DNA from: Turritopsis dohrnii
Taxonomy: Eukaryota; Cnidaria; Hydrozoa; Anthoathecata; Oceaniidae
Reading direction: 5' to 3'
Length of the DNA stretch: 64,000 bases
Assembly: GCA_027922465.2 (NCBI GenBank)
Contig: BQMF02000055.1
Location: forward strand, 372,001-436,000
The notes below the pieces were generated by a model, which saw only the letters and a program-made list of their open reading frames with translations, did no database searches and was not told the DNA's origin. This document shows, piece by piece, positions 10,906 through 20,251 of the stretch. A program made the translations under genes and the position numbers. The first letter of the stretch is position 1. Every line of letters begins with the position of its first letter.

Positions 10906-10972
10906 AACTCAGTTATCAGTTTTGCAAAAGCTCGGAAAACCTTATTCAAATTTCTCAGTAGTTTATCATTAA

Positions 10973-11092
10973 CCCAGCCGGCACATTTGTTAAAAACCTC
11001 TTCGAAGGAGTGCATTTCTTTAGAAATATACACATCACTTCAATAAAAATTTTCTTCGTCGCAGTGACATTTTGACAATTTTACCCACTGGG
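10973..11092. mobile_element. Short MITE, CCCAGTGGGC family
   Basis: Ends CCCAGCCGGCACATTTGTTA and GACAATTTTACCCACTGGG, with the TAGAAATATACACAT core between. Confidence 0.75.
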
Positions 11093-12190
11093 AAGTGGTC
11101 GACTGGTAAGTGTTCGGCTTCAATCCCCGACCGAGTCATGCAGTGTGAATCACTCCTCTCTGCTAAGCACTCAGTAATAGAGTAGGAATGATGTCTAGGT
11201 TTGTTGTCTAGTTTAACGGTTTCTGTCATTACAGCTTCCGTAGCCAAACTGAGGGCTTTAGATGCTCTATGACCTCCTTCGCAGGACCCTCATTGACGAC
11301 AGTACCTTAAGGAACTGTATATCCTGGGTAAACATAATAATAATGTCTCATGTAGTACAGCGGTTGAGATATTCCTTTGAATGATCTAGATGTTCTTTCT
11401 CATGACTCTGTCAAGACAACAATTCTGCCAGAACTGAAGGGGTTAACCAGAATAATCAATGAATAATGAATGCATAATTGAAAAATTCGTGAAAATAGAA
11501 AACTTGAGTTATACTCTATTATTTGTCCATTCAAACTTTGTAGTTTCGAAAATGCTTAGGGCGTAGTTTCGACAAATGCTTAGGGCTAGTGTCCAACTCA
11601 ACGGTATTTCGAAAACGTTAACCCATGAACTATTTCCCTGGTGTGCTTTTGCAACTGTTTACATGTTTATACAAGTGCAACTGTTTTACACAATGTCCCA
11701 AAAGCAATAAAGCGACCGGTGAGAGGTAGGGGTTTAACTGCAGTCTTGCCGGTGACTATGATCGTTTGAATCAAGCTATTAGGTTGAAACTAGTACTGAT
11801 GTTTAAGCGGGAGTGTCTAGCTGAACGGAGCTGTGTTGATGACGTGGATTGTCTAGTTTAGAGCTTGAAGCACATGGAGGCTATACACGCTGTCGGAAGT
11901 CCACTTTCTTTGATAAAAGTTCTTGCGGAATTGACAAATGTAAATGTAAATGACGAATGTAAATGAATGGGTAGATGGAATAAACTTCTTGGAAACCAAA
12001 TAAGTAGTCTGGATTTTTAATGGCTGTTTGGAAAGCTGCTAGTCAAAATACATGCAAGAAAAATAGTATATTTGCATCTACTTATCACAATTTTACAAAT
12101 CTAAATTACACATTGATCTAAAACAGTTAACATTTTCTGGAAACAAAAAAACGTGAGTATAAGACCCCTTCAGAGATTCCCCTAGAATGT
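11093..12190. other. Intergenic, no gene seen
   Basis: The right part (11810-12190) is collinear with 33170-33510 in unit B. Short frames here lack coding character. A tRNA-like patch at 11095-11140 is too incomplete to call. Confidence 0.45.
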
Positions 12191-12192
12191 CA

Positions 12193-12624
12193 CTACACTA
12201 ACAGTTTACAGCGCATGCGTGAACATTGACACGATTTGATGACAGGGTAAGTCGACACAATGCTACCTTCACACTTGATTGTCCTCGTTTCTGTGTCATC
12301 GTCGCGGCAGACGGAGAAACAATACAAGCGGTTTTCCGGTAATGCATAAGAACGGCATCTTCCAATACATGACGTTACCAGCAAGTCTTGGAAGTCTTTA
12401 CATCCGTCCGGCTGGAAACGTTTAACATACGAAACAAGACTACAATTCGATCTTCCTAATTCTTCTACATCAGTTTTCATTAGGTATTTAAAACGTTCAA
12501 TCTTTCTTCTGACATCTTCATCGTGTGGTGTGGTTTCATTCGTATCCCTTGTCCGATAGCGTCCTTCTTCAAGAGCCCAACAAAAAGTAATAACAAACAC
12601 AGCAACGAAGACTGAAGTATTCAT
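12193..12624 (-). CDS. Secreted cystine-knot protein, glycoprotein hormone alpha-like, copy A
   Basis: A 143-residue precursor read from 12624 down to 12193 in one exon. Residues 1-17 form a hydrophobic signal peptide ending at CWA. The mature part has ten cysteines (61, 75, 86, 90, 102, 106, 118, 132, 134, 139) and two N-glycosylation sequons (N29-E-T, N60-C-S). The core SCIGRCRSYALPENR, then a mid-chain Cys pair, then a C-terminal SCQC follows the order seen in glycoprotein hormone alpha-2 (thyrostimulin alpha) and related CTCK proteins (bursicon, DAN type). The likely role is a secreted dimeric signal acting through a receptor of the LGR type; partner and receptor are not visible. A splice acceptor-like CAATCTAAACAG just upstream suggests a 5'-UTR intron. 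Family placement is by pattern only; another cystine-knot subfamily is possible. Confidence 0.72.
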   Translation of the reverse strand: MNTSVFVAVFVITFCWALEEGRYRTRDTNETTPHDEDVRRKIERFKYLMKTDVEELGRSNCSLVSYVKRFQPDGCKDFQDLLVTSCIGRCRSYALPENRLYCFSVCRDDDTETRTIKCEGSIVSTYPVIKSCQCSRMRCKLLV

Positions 12625-12639
12625 TTTCTTTTCTTTTGT

Positions 12640-13134
12640 GCCTGTTTAGATTGAAAAACAGCATTAACTCAAATAGATCTCCACACTATCGTGTCAGTTT
12701 CAACACTTTCTCACAGAGCTCTCACATTTAAATCATTTTGTGAAGAATTATTGCATAACAATGGCCAAGAAAACAACCTTGGTATCAGACCTCTGCATCA
12801 GAACTATGCAAACAGTTTATAGGACAGGATTCATGAATCACAAAATTTCATCATGTCATTTTTGTTTAATGTTTGATCAAGCATTGTGACCAGTAATGAA
12901 CAGTCATGACCTAATGAAATTTTGTGAAATCGTATTCTTCCACTATTTACCCGAGCAATTTTCATACATATGACTGAGGGAGTGACATATGATCTACGTA
13001 GTCAACGTGGCTTTTGTCTCCTTCGTTGTCATTCTTAGACATGTCATTGTTATACATGTATGTGTCTAAAATGTAAAATGTTTGCAGATTGCAAATTTCA
13101 TAAGAGCATTCTTTAGAAGAGACAACAGTACTAC
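12640..13134. other. Upstream region of cystine-knot gene A
   Basis: Non-coding AT-rich DNA expected to hold the promoter of the minus-strand gene. No clear TATA box or other motif could be assigned. It is largely specific to unit A. Confidence 0.35.
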
Positions 13135-13412
13135 AAGGATCTTAGATAAATTAGCAACATGAAATTTTGAAATGATGCAGCAATAGCATAGCTACAGCAC
13201 ATTTCTTAAAATTGTAGCACTAGGTCATACACTCCATGTAATGGTTTGAATGCCCTAGATTTTATACTTAGGTACTGTAATTAAGCAACTTAAACGTACA
13301 CAAAGGATTTCCAGACTGGAAACATATATTTTTTCGATTAATGCTTAACAATAAATTAAGCAACATTACTACTAATATCTCACCTTCGTTGCTTATAAAA
13401 AAAACGTGTACT
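13135..13412. mobile_element. MITE with AAGCAAC motif (copy 2, reversed, truncated)
   Basis: The right end CGTTGCTTATAAAAAAAACG matches the terminus of the 4181-4556 element. The interior (TAGCATAGCTACAGCACATT) is shared with 4181-4556 and 16170-16317. The left terminus is missing. Confidence 0.6.
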
Positions 13413-13419
13413 TGATATT

Positions 13420-14372
13420 CCATCACCTATTGGAGTAGATTGGTCTGAAATGGTCTTAGATGATTTGTAGCATATGAATATAATATGAAATCTTTGGAGA
13501 ACAGTTTCATTTTCTTTTTGTGATATGAACATTTATGAGCAATTTTATTTTTGCAGTCAGTGATTGCTAGGTGTTCTACTTAAGAATTCTTTATATAAAA
13601 AGTGGGACAACGCTTTCATGTTCTAAGTATTCTCTGCTCACAAATATCTGAGCTAATAGTTGATGCGTTTATGTTTTGTACATCAACCATCTTTGAGGTC
13701 TCAGGTTGGAGCATGGAACAATCGTGGAACTACGCAATAGATCTCTGAATATTGAATAGTCATGAACTTTCGTCATTGACTTGCCTAAGACTTGGTTCTT
13801 GTCTAAGTAACCTTTGGTTTATGAACTCTAACATGAACGAAATTATAAAATTGTAGTGTATAATACCGAACGCATTTTGCTAATCATATCAACATCAAAA
13901 CACTTAAGATTTGAAGGCGAGTGAAGGGAAAATAGTGGGAAAGTTTTGGATGGAAAAAGTCTGGAATAACCGCATTTATTTGTTATGGTTTAATCATCAA
14001 CATAGCGTTCTGGATAACACGATTGAAGACGTCTAGAAGTCAATCCTGAGAACTTGTCGTACGAATGTCTGGACTGTTTTTCTCGTTAAAACGAACAATG
14101 CATGAATCAATCGTTACCTTGTCATTACCATGATTCACTACAGTGAAGTAGTGGACAGACTTACGAACCATGTACCAACTTTGGTTAAACTTATCTTTTT
14201 ATGTCATACTAACTTTGACCGTGTTGAAGTTGCAAGTACCGAAAATAGAATCCATTGTGAACTTCCAAATTATTTTCTAATTTCCAAGAAGATTGTCATG
14301 GATAATAGATCTTTTTATTAATAAATTGAGAAAACTGCTACTTTATGTGGCTCAAATATTTTATAGATTCAT
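13420..14372. other. Duplicated non-coding block
   Basis: Collinear with about 34190-35060 in unit B (for example TGGAGTAGATTGGTCTGAAA at both). No open coding frame is conserved between the copies, so this is probably spacer. Confidence 0.5.
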
Positions 14373-14492
14373 CCCAGTGGGCATAATTGTCAAAAGTCAC
14401 TGCGATGAAGAGCATTTTTATTGAAGTAGTGTGCACATTTCTATAGAAAAGCACTACTTCGCAGTGATTTTTTTAACAAATTTGCCCACTGG
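14373..14492. mobile_element. Short MITE, CCCAGTGGGC family
   Basis: One of the best-preserved copies: CCCAGTGGGCATAATTGTCA at the left and AACAAATTTGCCCACTGG at the right, with TCAT on both sides as a possible target duplication. The right half survives in unit B at about 38258-38310. Confidence 0.8.
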
Positions 14493-15748
14493 TCATGTAT
14501 TCTTGGGTAGATAGTTTATCCATTATACGTCTATGGTTTATCAGAGATTAATTATCAATGTGCTTTTACAACATGAGTGTGAATAAATGTTATTAAGTAT
14601 ACTAGTATCCAGGGTAAAATCCCTTTACGTTGTCAAACTTAAACGATGTGTCAATTTCCCTCCTTCTCGTGTGCGTACCCCGTGACGAAAACATAACCGC
14701 GAAATCGCGACTGGAAAATGTACCCTTGCTGTAGCGCTCGGGAAACTGAGCGAAATAATACGTAAGATTGTTTCGTTACGACTTACCGTTACAGGTAAAT
14801 TGAAAACGTGGCTTTGACTGCTCTTTCTCTTCCACGGGAATTGTTTCAAAGCAATTTAGTATAAAAACATCTGTTGGCGAAGTTAGAGGTAGTTTATACG
14901 GTCGAACTTTCGCCTTGTTTAATGTAAATCAATTGACCTGCAATTAGGCATTGTCAATACCTTTATTTAAGAACACAAGAGTTTTCATAAGTTCAGGTCA
15001 TTTGATTTACATTAGACAAGGCAAAAGTTGGACTGTATAAACTACACTTTAACGTGTCAGCTGTGTTTCTCTTGACTCGATTGTTATAATGACAATGAAA
15101 AAAATATATTGTTTGTAAATAGATAGATCGAGGATAGTGGAAACAAATTTCGAGGCGTCGACATTGGTAAGAATACAGCCTCAACAACCTCAAAATTTGG
15201 TTCTCTCGATGTCAATGTCAATATTCAAAATATCAGTGGTTACTGAGGTTTTTGTTGACAGTATTGGGAGTTCCCCTATCAGTCAGATAATTATTTTGGA
15301 TTTCAACGTGCAAATCATTAGGAAAGTGAAAGGTTGCAATAAGTCACTTGTAATCGCAAGATTGTTAAAACGAAATAAGTGAGAAAAAATATAACCAAGC
15401 ATAGGATAACACCAACAATGAATGCATACCCTTGCATTGTCAGGTCCCAAGTAAACCTCATAAGTATCTTGAATGTTTGTACTATCTCTTGAGATACTTA
15501 AATAGGTTTTATTGGTCCTTATTACGCCAGCCCTAAATGGCGTTCGTTGTCATGAGGGTGGTGTAAGATATCGTTAAATGACAGTTTGATTGTAGATTTT
15601 TTTTTAAAAAAACAACGCTAATAAGCGAAAGCCGATATCGAATTACAAACTGCATAAACACTGCTGCCTCTAAAAGCACGCCTATTCACCAAGGCGTATA
15701 ATAAAAGAAACACGATCTTGAGTTATACATCATTTTAAGTTTCTTTAG
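14493..15748. other. Spacer to the end of unit A and beyond, no gene seen
   Basis: 14493-14880 and 15060-15200 match unit B. About 15505-15545 has a remnant of the TA-flanked family (TTATTGGTCC, TTACGCCAGCCCTAA). Upstream exons for the terminal exon at 15749 were not found here. Confidence 0.4.
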
Positions 15749-15822
15749 CACCAGAGCCAACTGTACAACCACCAACACCGGCTCAGAATGGAGTCAATGG
15801 TTCCACCGATAAGTTGCATTAA
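15749..15822 (+). CDS. Possible orphan 3'-terminal exon
   Basis: An acceptor-like TTTCTTTAG at 15740-15748 is followed by 23 sense codons and a stop. The peptide PEPTVQPPTPAQNGVNGSTD plus KLH is low-complexity, polar and proline-rich, typical of a cytoplasmic C-terminal tail. It is followed by a region with AATAAA at 16022 that is strongly conserved with 26480-26790. This looks like the last exon and 3'-UTR of a spliced gene whose other exons were not identified. The nearest upstream gene on the strand (transporter A) already has its own stop and poly(A) signal. The exon itself is absent from the second copy. No function is proposed. Confidence 0.3.
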
Positions 15823-15874
15823 CTGCTAAAAGATGCTAAAAGATAAAATGAATACATTGCTGTCACTGTAACAT

Positions 15875-16163
15875 TTAACATAATAGTTTCTTAGAGAGTT
15901 GTGCAGATAAAGTGAGCTGGCCTGCTAAACTCAGATTTCCCGGATTCATATGGTGATAAGGAGGTGGCTGGAATATACATGAGCAACAAATTCAGACAAC
16001 TGTAATGAACTGTCTCTTGAAAATAAAAGCCCTAAATAATACACTAAAAAATACGAGTTGCGTGAAATTATTTACAAATACTTAAACTGGATCACGTGTT
16101 TCCACAGTTATTTTACGACACTACCATTGCCAATATTGTAGATGACGGTATCGCTAAATGAAT
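15875..16163 (+). repeat. Duplicated 3'-UTR-like block R (copy 1)
   Basis: About 90% identical by eye to 26480-26790, including AATAAA (16022-16027), AATACGAGTTGCGTGAAATT and CTTAAACTGGATCACGTG. It lies beyond the right end of unit A, while its partner lies just before the left end of unit B. Confidence 0.8.
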
Positions 16164-16169
16164 ACACCT

Positions 16170-16317
16170 ATGTTTTTATATAAGCAACACGTTTTTAAGA
16201 AATATTAGAAAATTTAAATTACCTCAGAATCTTAGATAAGTCAACAACATGAAATTTTGAAATGGTGCAGCACTAGCATAGCTACAGCACATTTCTTAAA
16301 ATTGTTACACTAGGTTG
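16170..16317. mobile_element. MITE with AAGCAAC motif (copy 3, truncated)
   Basis: Left end ATGTTTTTATATAAGCAACA; the interior matches the other copies (GTGCAGCACTAGCATAGCTA). It is cut off by the fold-back repeat at 16318. Confidence 0.55.
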
Positions 16318-16385
16318 TTACCAACCTCGAACCCAGGATCTCTTGCCTATTCGATATGCTGATGGCGGCGAAGAAGACCGTCGGT
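16318..16385. repeat. Fold-back repeat fragment (CCAACCTCGAACCCAGG)
   Basis: A single-armed copy of the family seen at 2335-2420, including CTTGCCTATTCGATATGC and GGCGGCGAAGAAGACC. Confidence 0.55.
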
Positions 16386-16627
16386 CACGTGACTTGAAAA
16401 TTACACAAAATCTCAGCAAAACGTGGTCCGAAGAAATTTCGTCTTGTGTATTCAATTTTTTACATAGTCACATATATATAATGCAGAGACCAAATATAAT
16501 TCGTCGAGTTGAACTCGTTTCTGCTAAACTTGATATTGTTTACATGTGTGCAAGACTTCAGCAACGTTTGGGAAGGAAGGTGTTGTTAATTTGATTGAAA
16601 TTTTATTCCTTATCAAGGCTACAAGAG

Positions 16628-16985
16628 CAGACACTCGTGAATATACCAAAGGAGAGGTTGCAAAAATTCATGTGGTGTTGTGTGATTCTATCTTTGTATC
16701 GATAACATTTTGGTGTGGTTTATTTTAGAGACACATTCAGAAACTATGTAGAGAGGACAAAAGTAACAAAATGAACAGCAAATTCAATCTTGAGTGTATG
16801 GGTCTTCCACAAAAGAAAATATAGATCTGAGAGATAACTCGTGAATAATAAAGGAGAGGTTTAAAATTCATGTGGTGTTTTGTGATTTTATCTTTGTATC
16901 GATAACATTTTGGTGTGGTTTATTTTGGAGACACATTTAGAAACTAGTATATAGAGAGGACAAAAATAAAAAAAAGAAAATTCAA
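16628..16985. repeat. Tandem duplication, about 200-bp period
   Basis: 16628-16770 and 16838-16985 both contain ACTCGTGAATA, GGAGAGGTT, TTCATGTGGTG, TTTGTATCGATAACATTTTG and AGAGAGGACAAAA. No coding potential is shared. Confidence 0.75.
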
Positions 16986-17442
16986 TCAATTTGAAATTTG
17001 CACAATTTCAAATTATTAAAGTCTTTCTTGAGCGTCGAGTGTCAATTACTTACTAATATATATACTTATATATAAGGTTGCAGAATATATATGTGATAGA
17101 AAACAGAATGACATCCTGAATGCATATGCATATTTTTTATTCAAGTATTCTTTATATATTTCTCCAGGATCGGTTCCTCGGAGTTAATTAGATAAATTTT
17201 AGGAGAATTGCTTTTTTGATTGTTATCTTCCCTAAAATGTTCCCAATAATTCTTGCCAGCCAATTTTTTTCTCTCCAAAGGTACTTAACACAATTCGCAG
17301 GATTTTTATAAGCAAAAGCTATGTAACTTAATAGCTATAGTTTTAAATCATTAGATGGGAAACCATAATGCAGATCATACTTTGTTTAGTTTTGAATAAA
17401 CACTATTATATGCACAACCTGCACAACCAATGATGTCATAAC

Positions 17443-17749
17443 ATTAGGATGGTTACCAATACGAAAACGAATTAACTTTAATGTATTGACATTAGCACAC
17501 AAAGCCATACATAACGACAGTTTTCCCTTAAAACTGAAATTTAAAAATCCAAAACGTAACTTACGCAGTAATGAAGATATCTTCGTCTTGGAATTTTATG
17601 AAGATGGTTCATTCAAAGACAAAGCAAGTCGTTTATTTAATGAACTTCCTTTATCATTTAGGAAGAAAAACAGTTACACTGCTATTTCTAAAAAAATGAA
17701 GAGCTATTTATTAGATTTCTCGTTAGCCATATATATCAGCAAGCACTGA
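17443..17749 (+). pseudogene. LINE reverse transcriptase C-terminal fragment
   Basis: The open frame reads LGWLPIRKRINFNVLTLAHK then, after a variable stretch, a GSFKDKASRLFNELPLSFR segment and a basic KKMKSYLLD end. This order (LxWLP-R-R-I, KA-H, then the A-x-x-L-F/W-N-x-L-P block) is characteristic of the C-terminus after the reverse transcriptase domain of CR1/jockey-like LINEs. The catalytic part is absent, so the copy is 5'-truncated and dead. The 3'-UTR to 18052 ends in an (ATT)n run, as these elements often do. Confidence 0.7.
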
Positions 17750-17939
17750 TCTGACTCCTCATCCCAGTTTCAACCCGCACTTCCGAGATTGTCATTTTAG
17801 TTGTTTGTCGACTGTGTTATGCTTATATCATATGGCTTTCTATTTATTTATTTTACCTTGCAATTATAATTATGGAATAAATGTGTAAAAACGTTTTAAT
17901 TTATATGTATATATGATAGTGTATGTAGTTTTTTTTTTT

Positions 17940-17972
<33 letters not shown>

Positions 17973-18052
17973 TATATATATATAATATATTCATTGGGAG
18001 AATAGCCATGTAAATGGATTACCCTGAAATACAATTATTATTATTATTATAT
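17750..18052 (+). mobile_element. LINE 3'-UTR with (TTG)n and (ATT)n tracts
   Basis: Continues from the LINE coding fragment. It holds a TTG microsatellite at about 17941-17970 and ends in CCCTGAAATACAATTATTAT-type repeats, a typical LINE 3' tail. Confidence 0.6.
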
Positions 18053-18067
18053 ATATAGATATATATA

Positions 18068-18120
18068 CACAACATAACATACACTGATTATGAAACATTT
18101 GAGTCAGTGTATGTTGTGTT
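18068..18120. repeat. Short inverted repeat (ACACAACAT..CACTGA)
   Basis: The left arm (18068-18087) and right arm (18104-18120) pair over about 17 bp with a 3-bp gap. Confidence 0.6.
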
Positions 18121-18450
18121 AAGACAAAAAAAAAACACATTCGTTTGCATAATTATCGGCTATTACGAGTCTTTATCAAGTGTCTAAGAGTAGAGTTAAC
18201 TTTATCCTTTTGTGTATTTTGCTAAACAATATACAACTGAGATACAGAATGCTTATCTCATTTAATCAAACCATTGAGTCAATGTTTATATGTAGACCTT
18301 GTTATGAAAATCCTACAAATAATTGCCATATATATCTGTATATTCGAACACAATAAAATGAATCCAATTGTTCCAAAACTTCATTTTATAGTGAATTTGT
18401 TAGTAATTCCTGTTCCCAATTTTTCACACATATATAGAATGTTTTATATT

Positions 18451-18812
18451 ACTAGCCGGCAAGGCGGCGTCGATCGCCGCCCATTTTCAGCCTGCGTTGT
18501 TTCACCTCCCAAAGAGTTCACGAAAATTAGAATTAAGGAATTGACAATGGAAAGTGTTACCATCTTGTAGAGCTGGAAATTCTTAGCAAGAAAATGTATA
18601 GGATCGTATGTCTATGACTGGGGTCAGTTATCCCTATTGGTTACCAAGATAATTTTCCCTAAACGTCGCATTCGATTAGGGTCTCAATACAATGGTTTCA
18701 TACTGATGTCACACAAAATAAAATAAAATAACTTCTCTCACAACACCAGCTACCATTTTGCGTGACAGACAAACAAACCAACAGACGAAGAATCGGGTAT
18801 TAATATATAGAG
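18451..18812 (+). mobile_element. SINE-like element (internally deleted)
   Basis: Head ACTAGCCGGCAAGGCGGCGT, tail GCGTGACAGACAAACAAACC then TATATAG. The central part with the GACGTCATA box is missing. Confidence 0.65.
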
Positions 18813-19273
18813 TAGCCGCCAAGGCGGCGTCGCTCGCCGCCCATGTCCACCTTCAGCCTGCGTTGGGTTCACGAAAAATGGAATTAAGGAATTGACAATG
18901 GAAAGTGTTACCATCTTGTAGAGCTCGAAATTCTGAGCAAGAAAATGTATAGGATCATATGTCTATGACGAACCGTTTCGGAGATATCGTCGATCAAAAG
19001 TTTTGATGACGTCATAAAGCCCCGTCCCCAAAAATTTTGCCCAAATTTTTTCGTCACCCCATGGCCAATATCGTGGACCCCAAAAAACGTCAGTTATCCC
19101 TATTGGTTACCGAGAAAATTTTCCCTAAACGTCGCATTCGATTAGGGCCTCAATACAATGGTTTCACACTGACGTCGCACAAAATAAATAAAATAATCAC
19201 TCTTACAACTCAATCTACCATTTTGCGTGACTTACAGACAAACAGACGGAGAATCGGCTATTAATATATAGAC
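18813..19273 (+). mobile_element. SINE-like element (full length)
   Basis: A full-length copy: GC-rich head with a GCCGCC/GGCGGC hairpin, central GATGACGTCATAAAGCCCC, CAGTTATCCCTATTGGTTAC, and the tail with ACAAACAGACGGAGAATCGG. Directly joined to the previous copy. Confidence 0.7.
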
Positions 19274-19935
19274 TAGCCGCCAAGGCGCCGTCGCTCGCCG
19301 GCCATGTCTACCTGCTCTGTATCACTGTATCAATAAACGTCAAATTTCCTTATAAACGGCTCGTACAACTTGTGTTTAACCAGAAGCAGATTCGAAGTCA
19401 CAACCTCTGGTAAAGCCAATCTTTTATCAGTGTAACAATACACTCAAAACGTATAGAGAGAAAACTTCAACTTTTTATTAGCTTTTGTTTTAAAAAAGTT
19501 ACGCGCTCTAACATGGGTGCTATCAAACAGGGGGAAAATGGTTTCTCTTCTTAAAAAGTTCACACGGGAGGAGAGAAAAAAGGCACGTGCTAAATGAATA
19601 AATAGAATAAAAAAACGTTCGATCAGAACGCTTAACAATTAAAAAAAGAAATTAAATTATTAAAAGAAAAGCAAAAAAAAAACATTTTGTTTTATGATAC
19701 TCTTTTTTTACCTATTGGTTTTTAAACATTTTGATTGCTCAAAAAAAAAGTTCACCCGTCTCAGACAGTCAGGCAAGAGTTAGTGGCAAACCGAACATGC
19801 TGCCACGTTCTGCCACTGCTGCTTTTTGTCCAAAATGTTTAACCAGTTAGTTTCTTTGTATTCAGTTGATGTACTGTTTTCAAAGCCAAGTCAACGTGGA
19901 ATATAAAACTAACAATAATAATAAAAACAAAACGT
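19274..19935. repeat. Composite repeat X, copy 1
   Basis: Starts with the SINE-like GC-rich head, then CTCTGTATCACTGTATCAAT and a body that recurs at 22187-22610 (GAAGCAGATTCGAAGTCACA, AAAGTTCACA, AGGCACGTGCTAAATGAATA). The two bodies are about 90% alike by eye. Confidence 0.7.
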
Positions 19936-20122
19936 TATTCCTATTAGTTCATCAGCCAAAAAAGTCACGGTCGATTGGGGTTGCAATGTATTTGCTTCGA
20001 ACTCACGTCGCACACAAAAAAAGAAATAATTTCGCTCACAACTCAATCTACCATTTTGCGTGACTTACAAACAAACAAACAGACAGACAGACAGACAGAG
20101 AATCGACTATTAATATATAGAA
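19936..20122 (+). mobile_element. SINE-like element, 3' portion
   Basis: Carries only the 3' third of the family: CACAACTCAATCTACCATTT, GCGTGACTTAC, an extended CAGA tract and TATTAATATATAGA. Confidence 0.6.
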
Positions 20123-20251
20123 GTGCACAAGCTCGTTTTAATTGTTGACTCTATTTTTGGACTGCAATGCTTTGTTTGGATCCATGTATTGAACAATTTG
20201 ACTGAACTAGCCGCTCTGTATCACTGTATCAATAAACGTCAAATTTCCTTA

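Larger units (their letters stand above)
3420..15200. repeat. Segmental duplication, unit A
   Basis: The left edge (GTTAACTCGATGGTAATTCT near 3425) matches 26936, and the sequence then stays collinear with 26934-38810 through the transporter gene, the cystine-knot gene, the block 13430-14300, the block 14440-14880 and the right edge at 15060-15200 (matching 38680-38810). Copies differ by transposon insertions and scattered substitutions. Unit-A-only material includes the SINE-like block 8209-10213. Confidence 0.9.

Noticed and set aside
11095..11140. tRNA-like patch (TGGTCGACTGG and TTCAATCCCC)
   Set aside because: The A- and B-like boxes are only about ten bases apart and no cloverleaf can be drawn, so it is at best a contracted SINE relic.
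17941..17970. Functional poly-amino-acid repeat from (TTG)n
   Set aside because: It lies in the 3'-UTR of a dead LINE and is a plain microsatellite.
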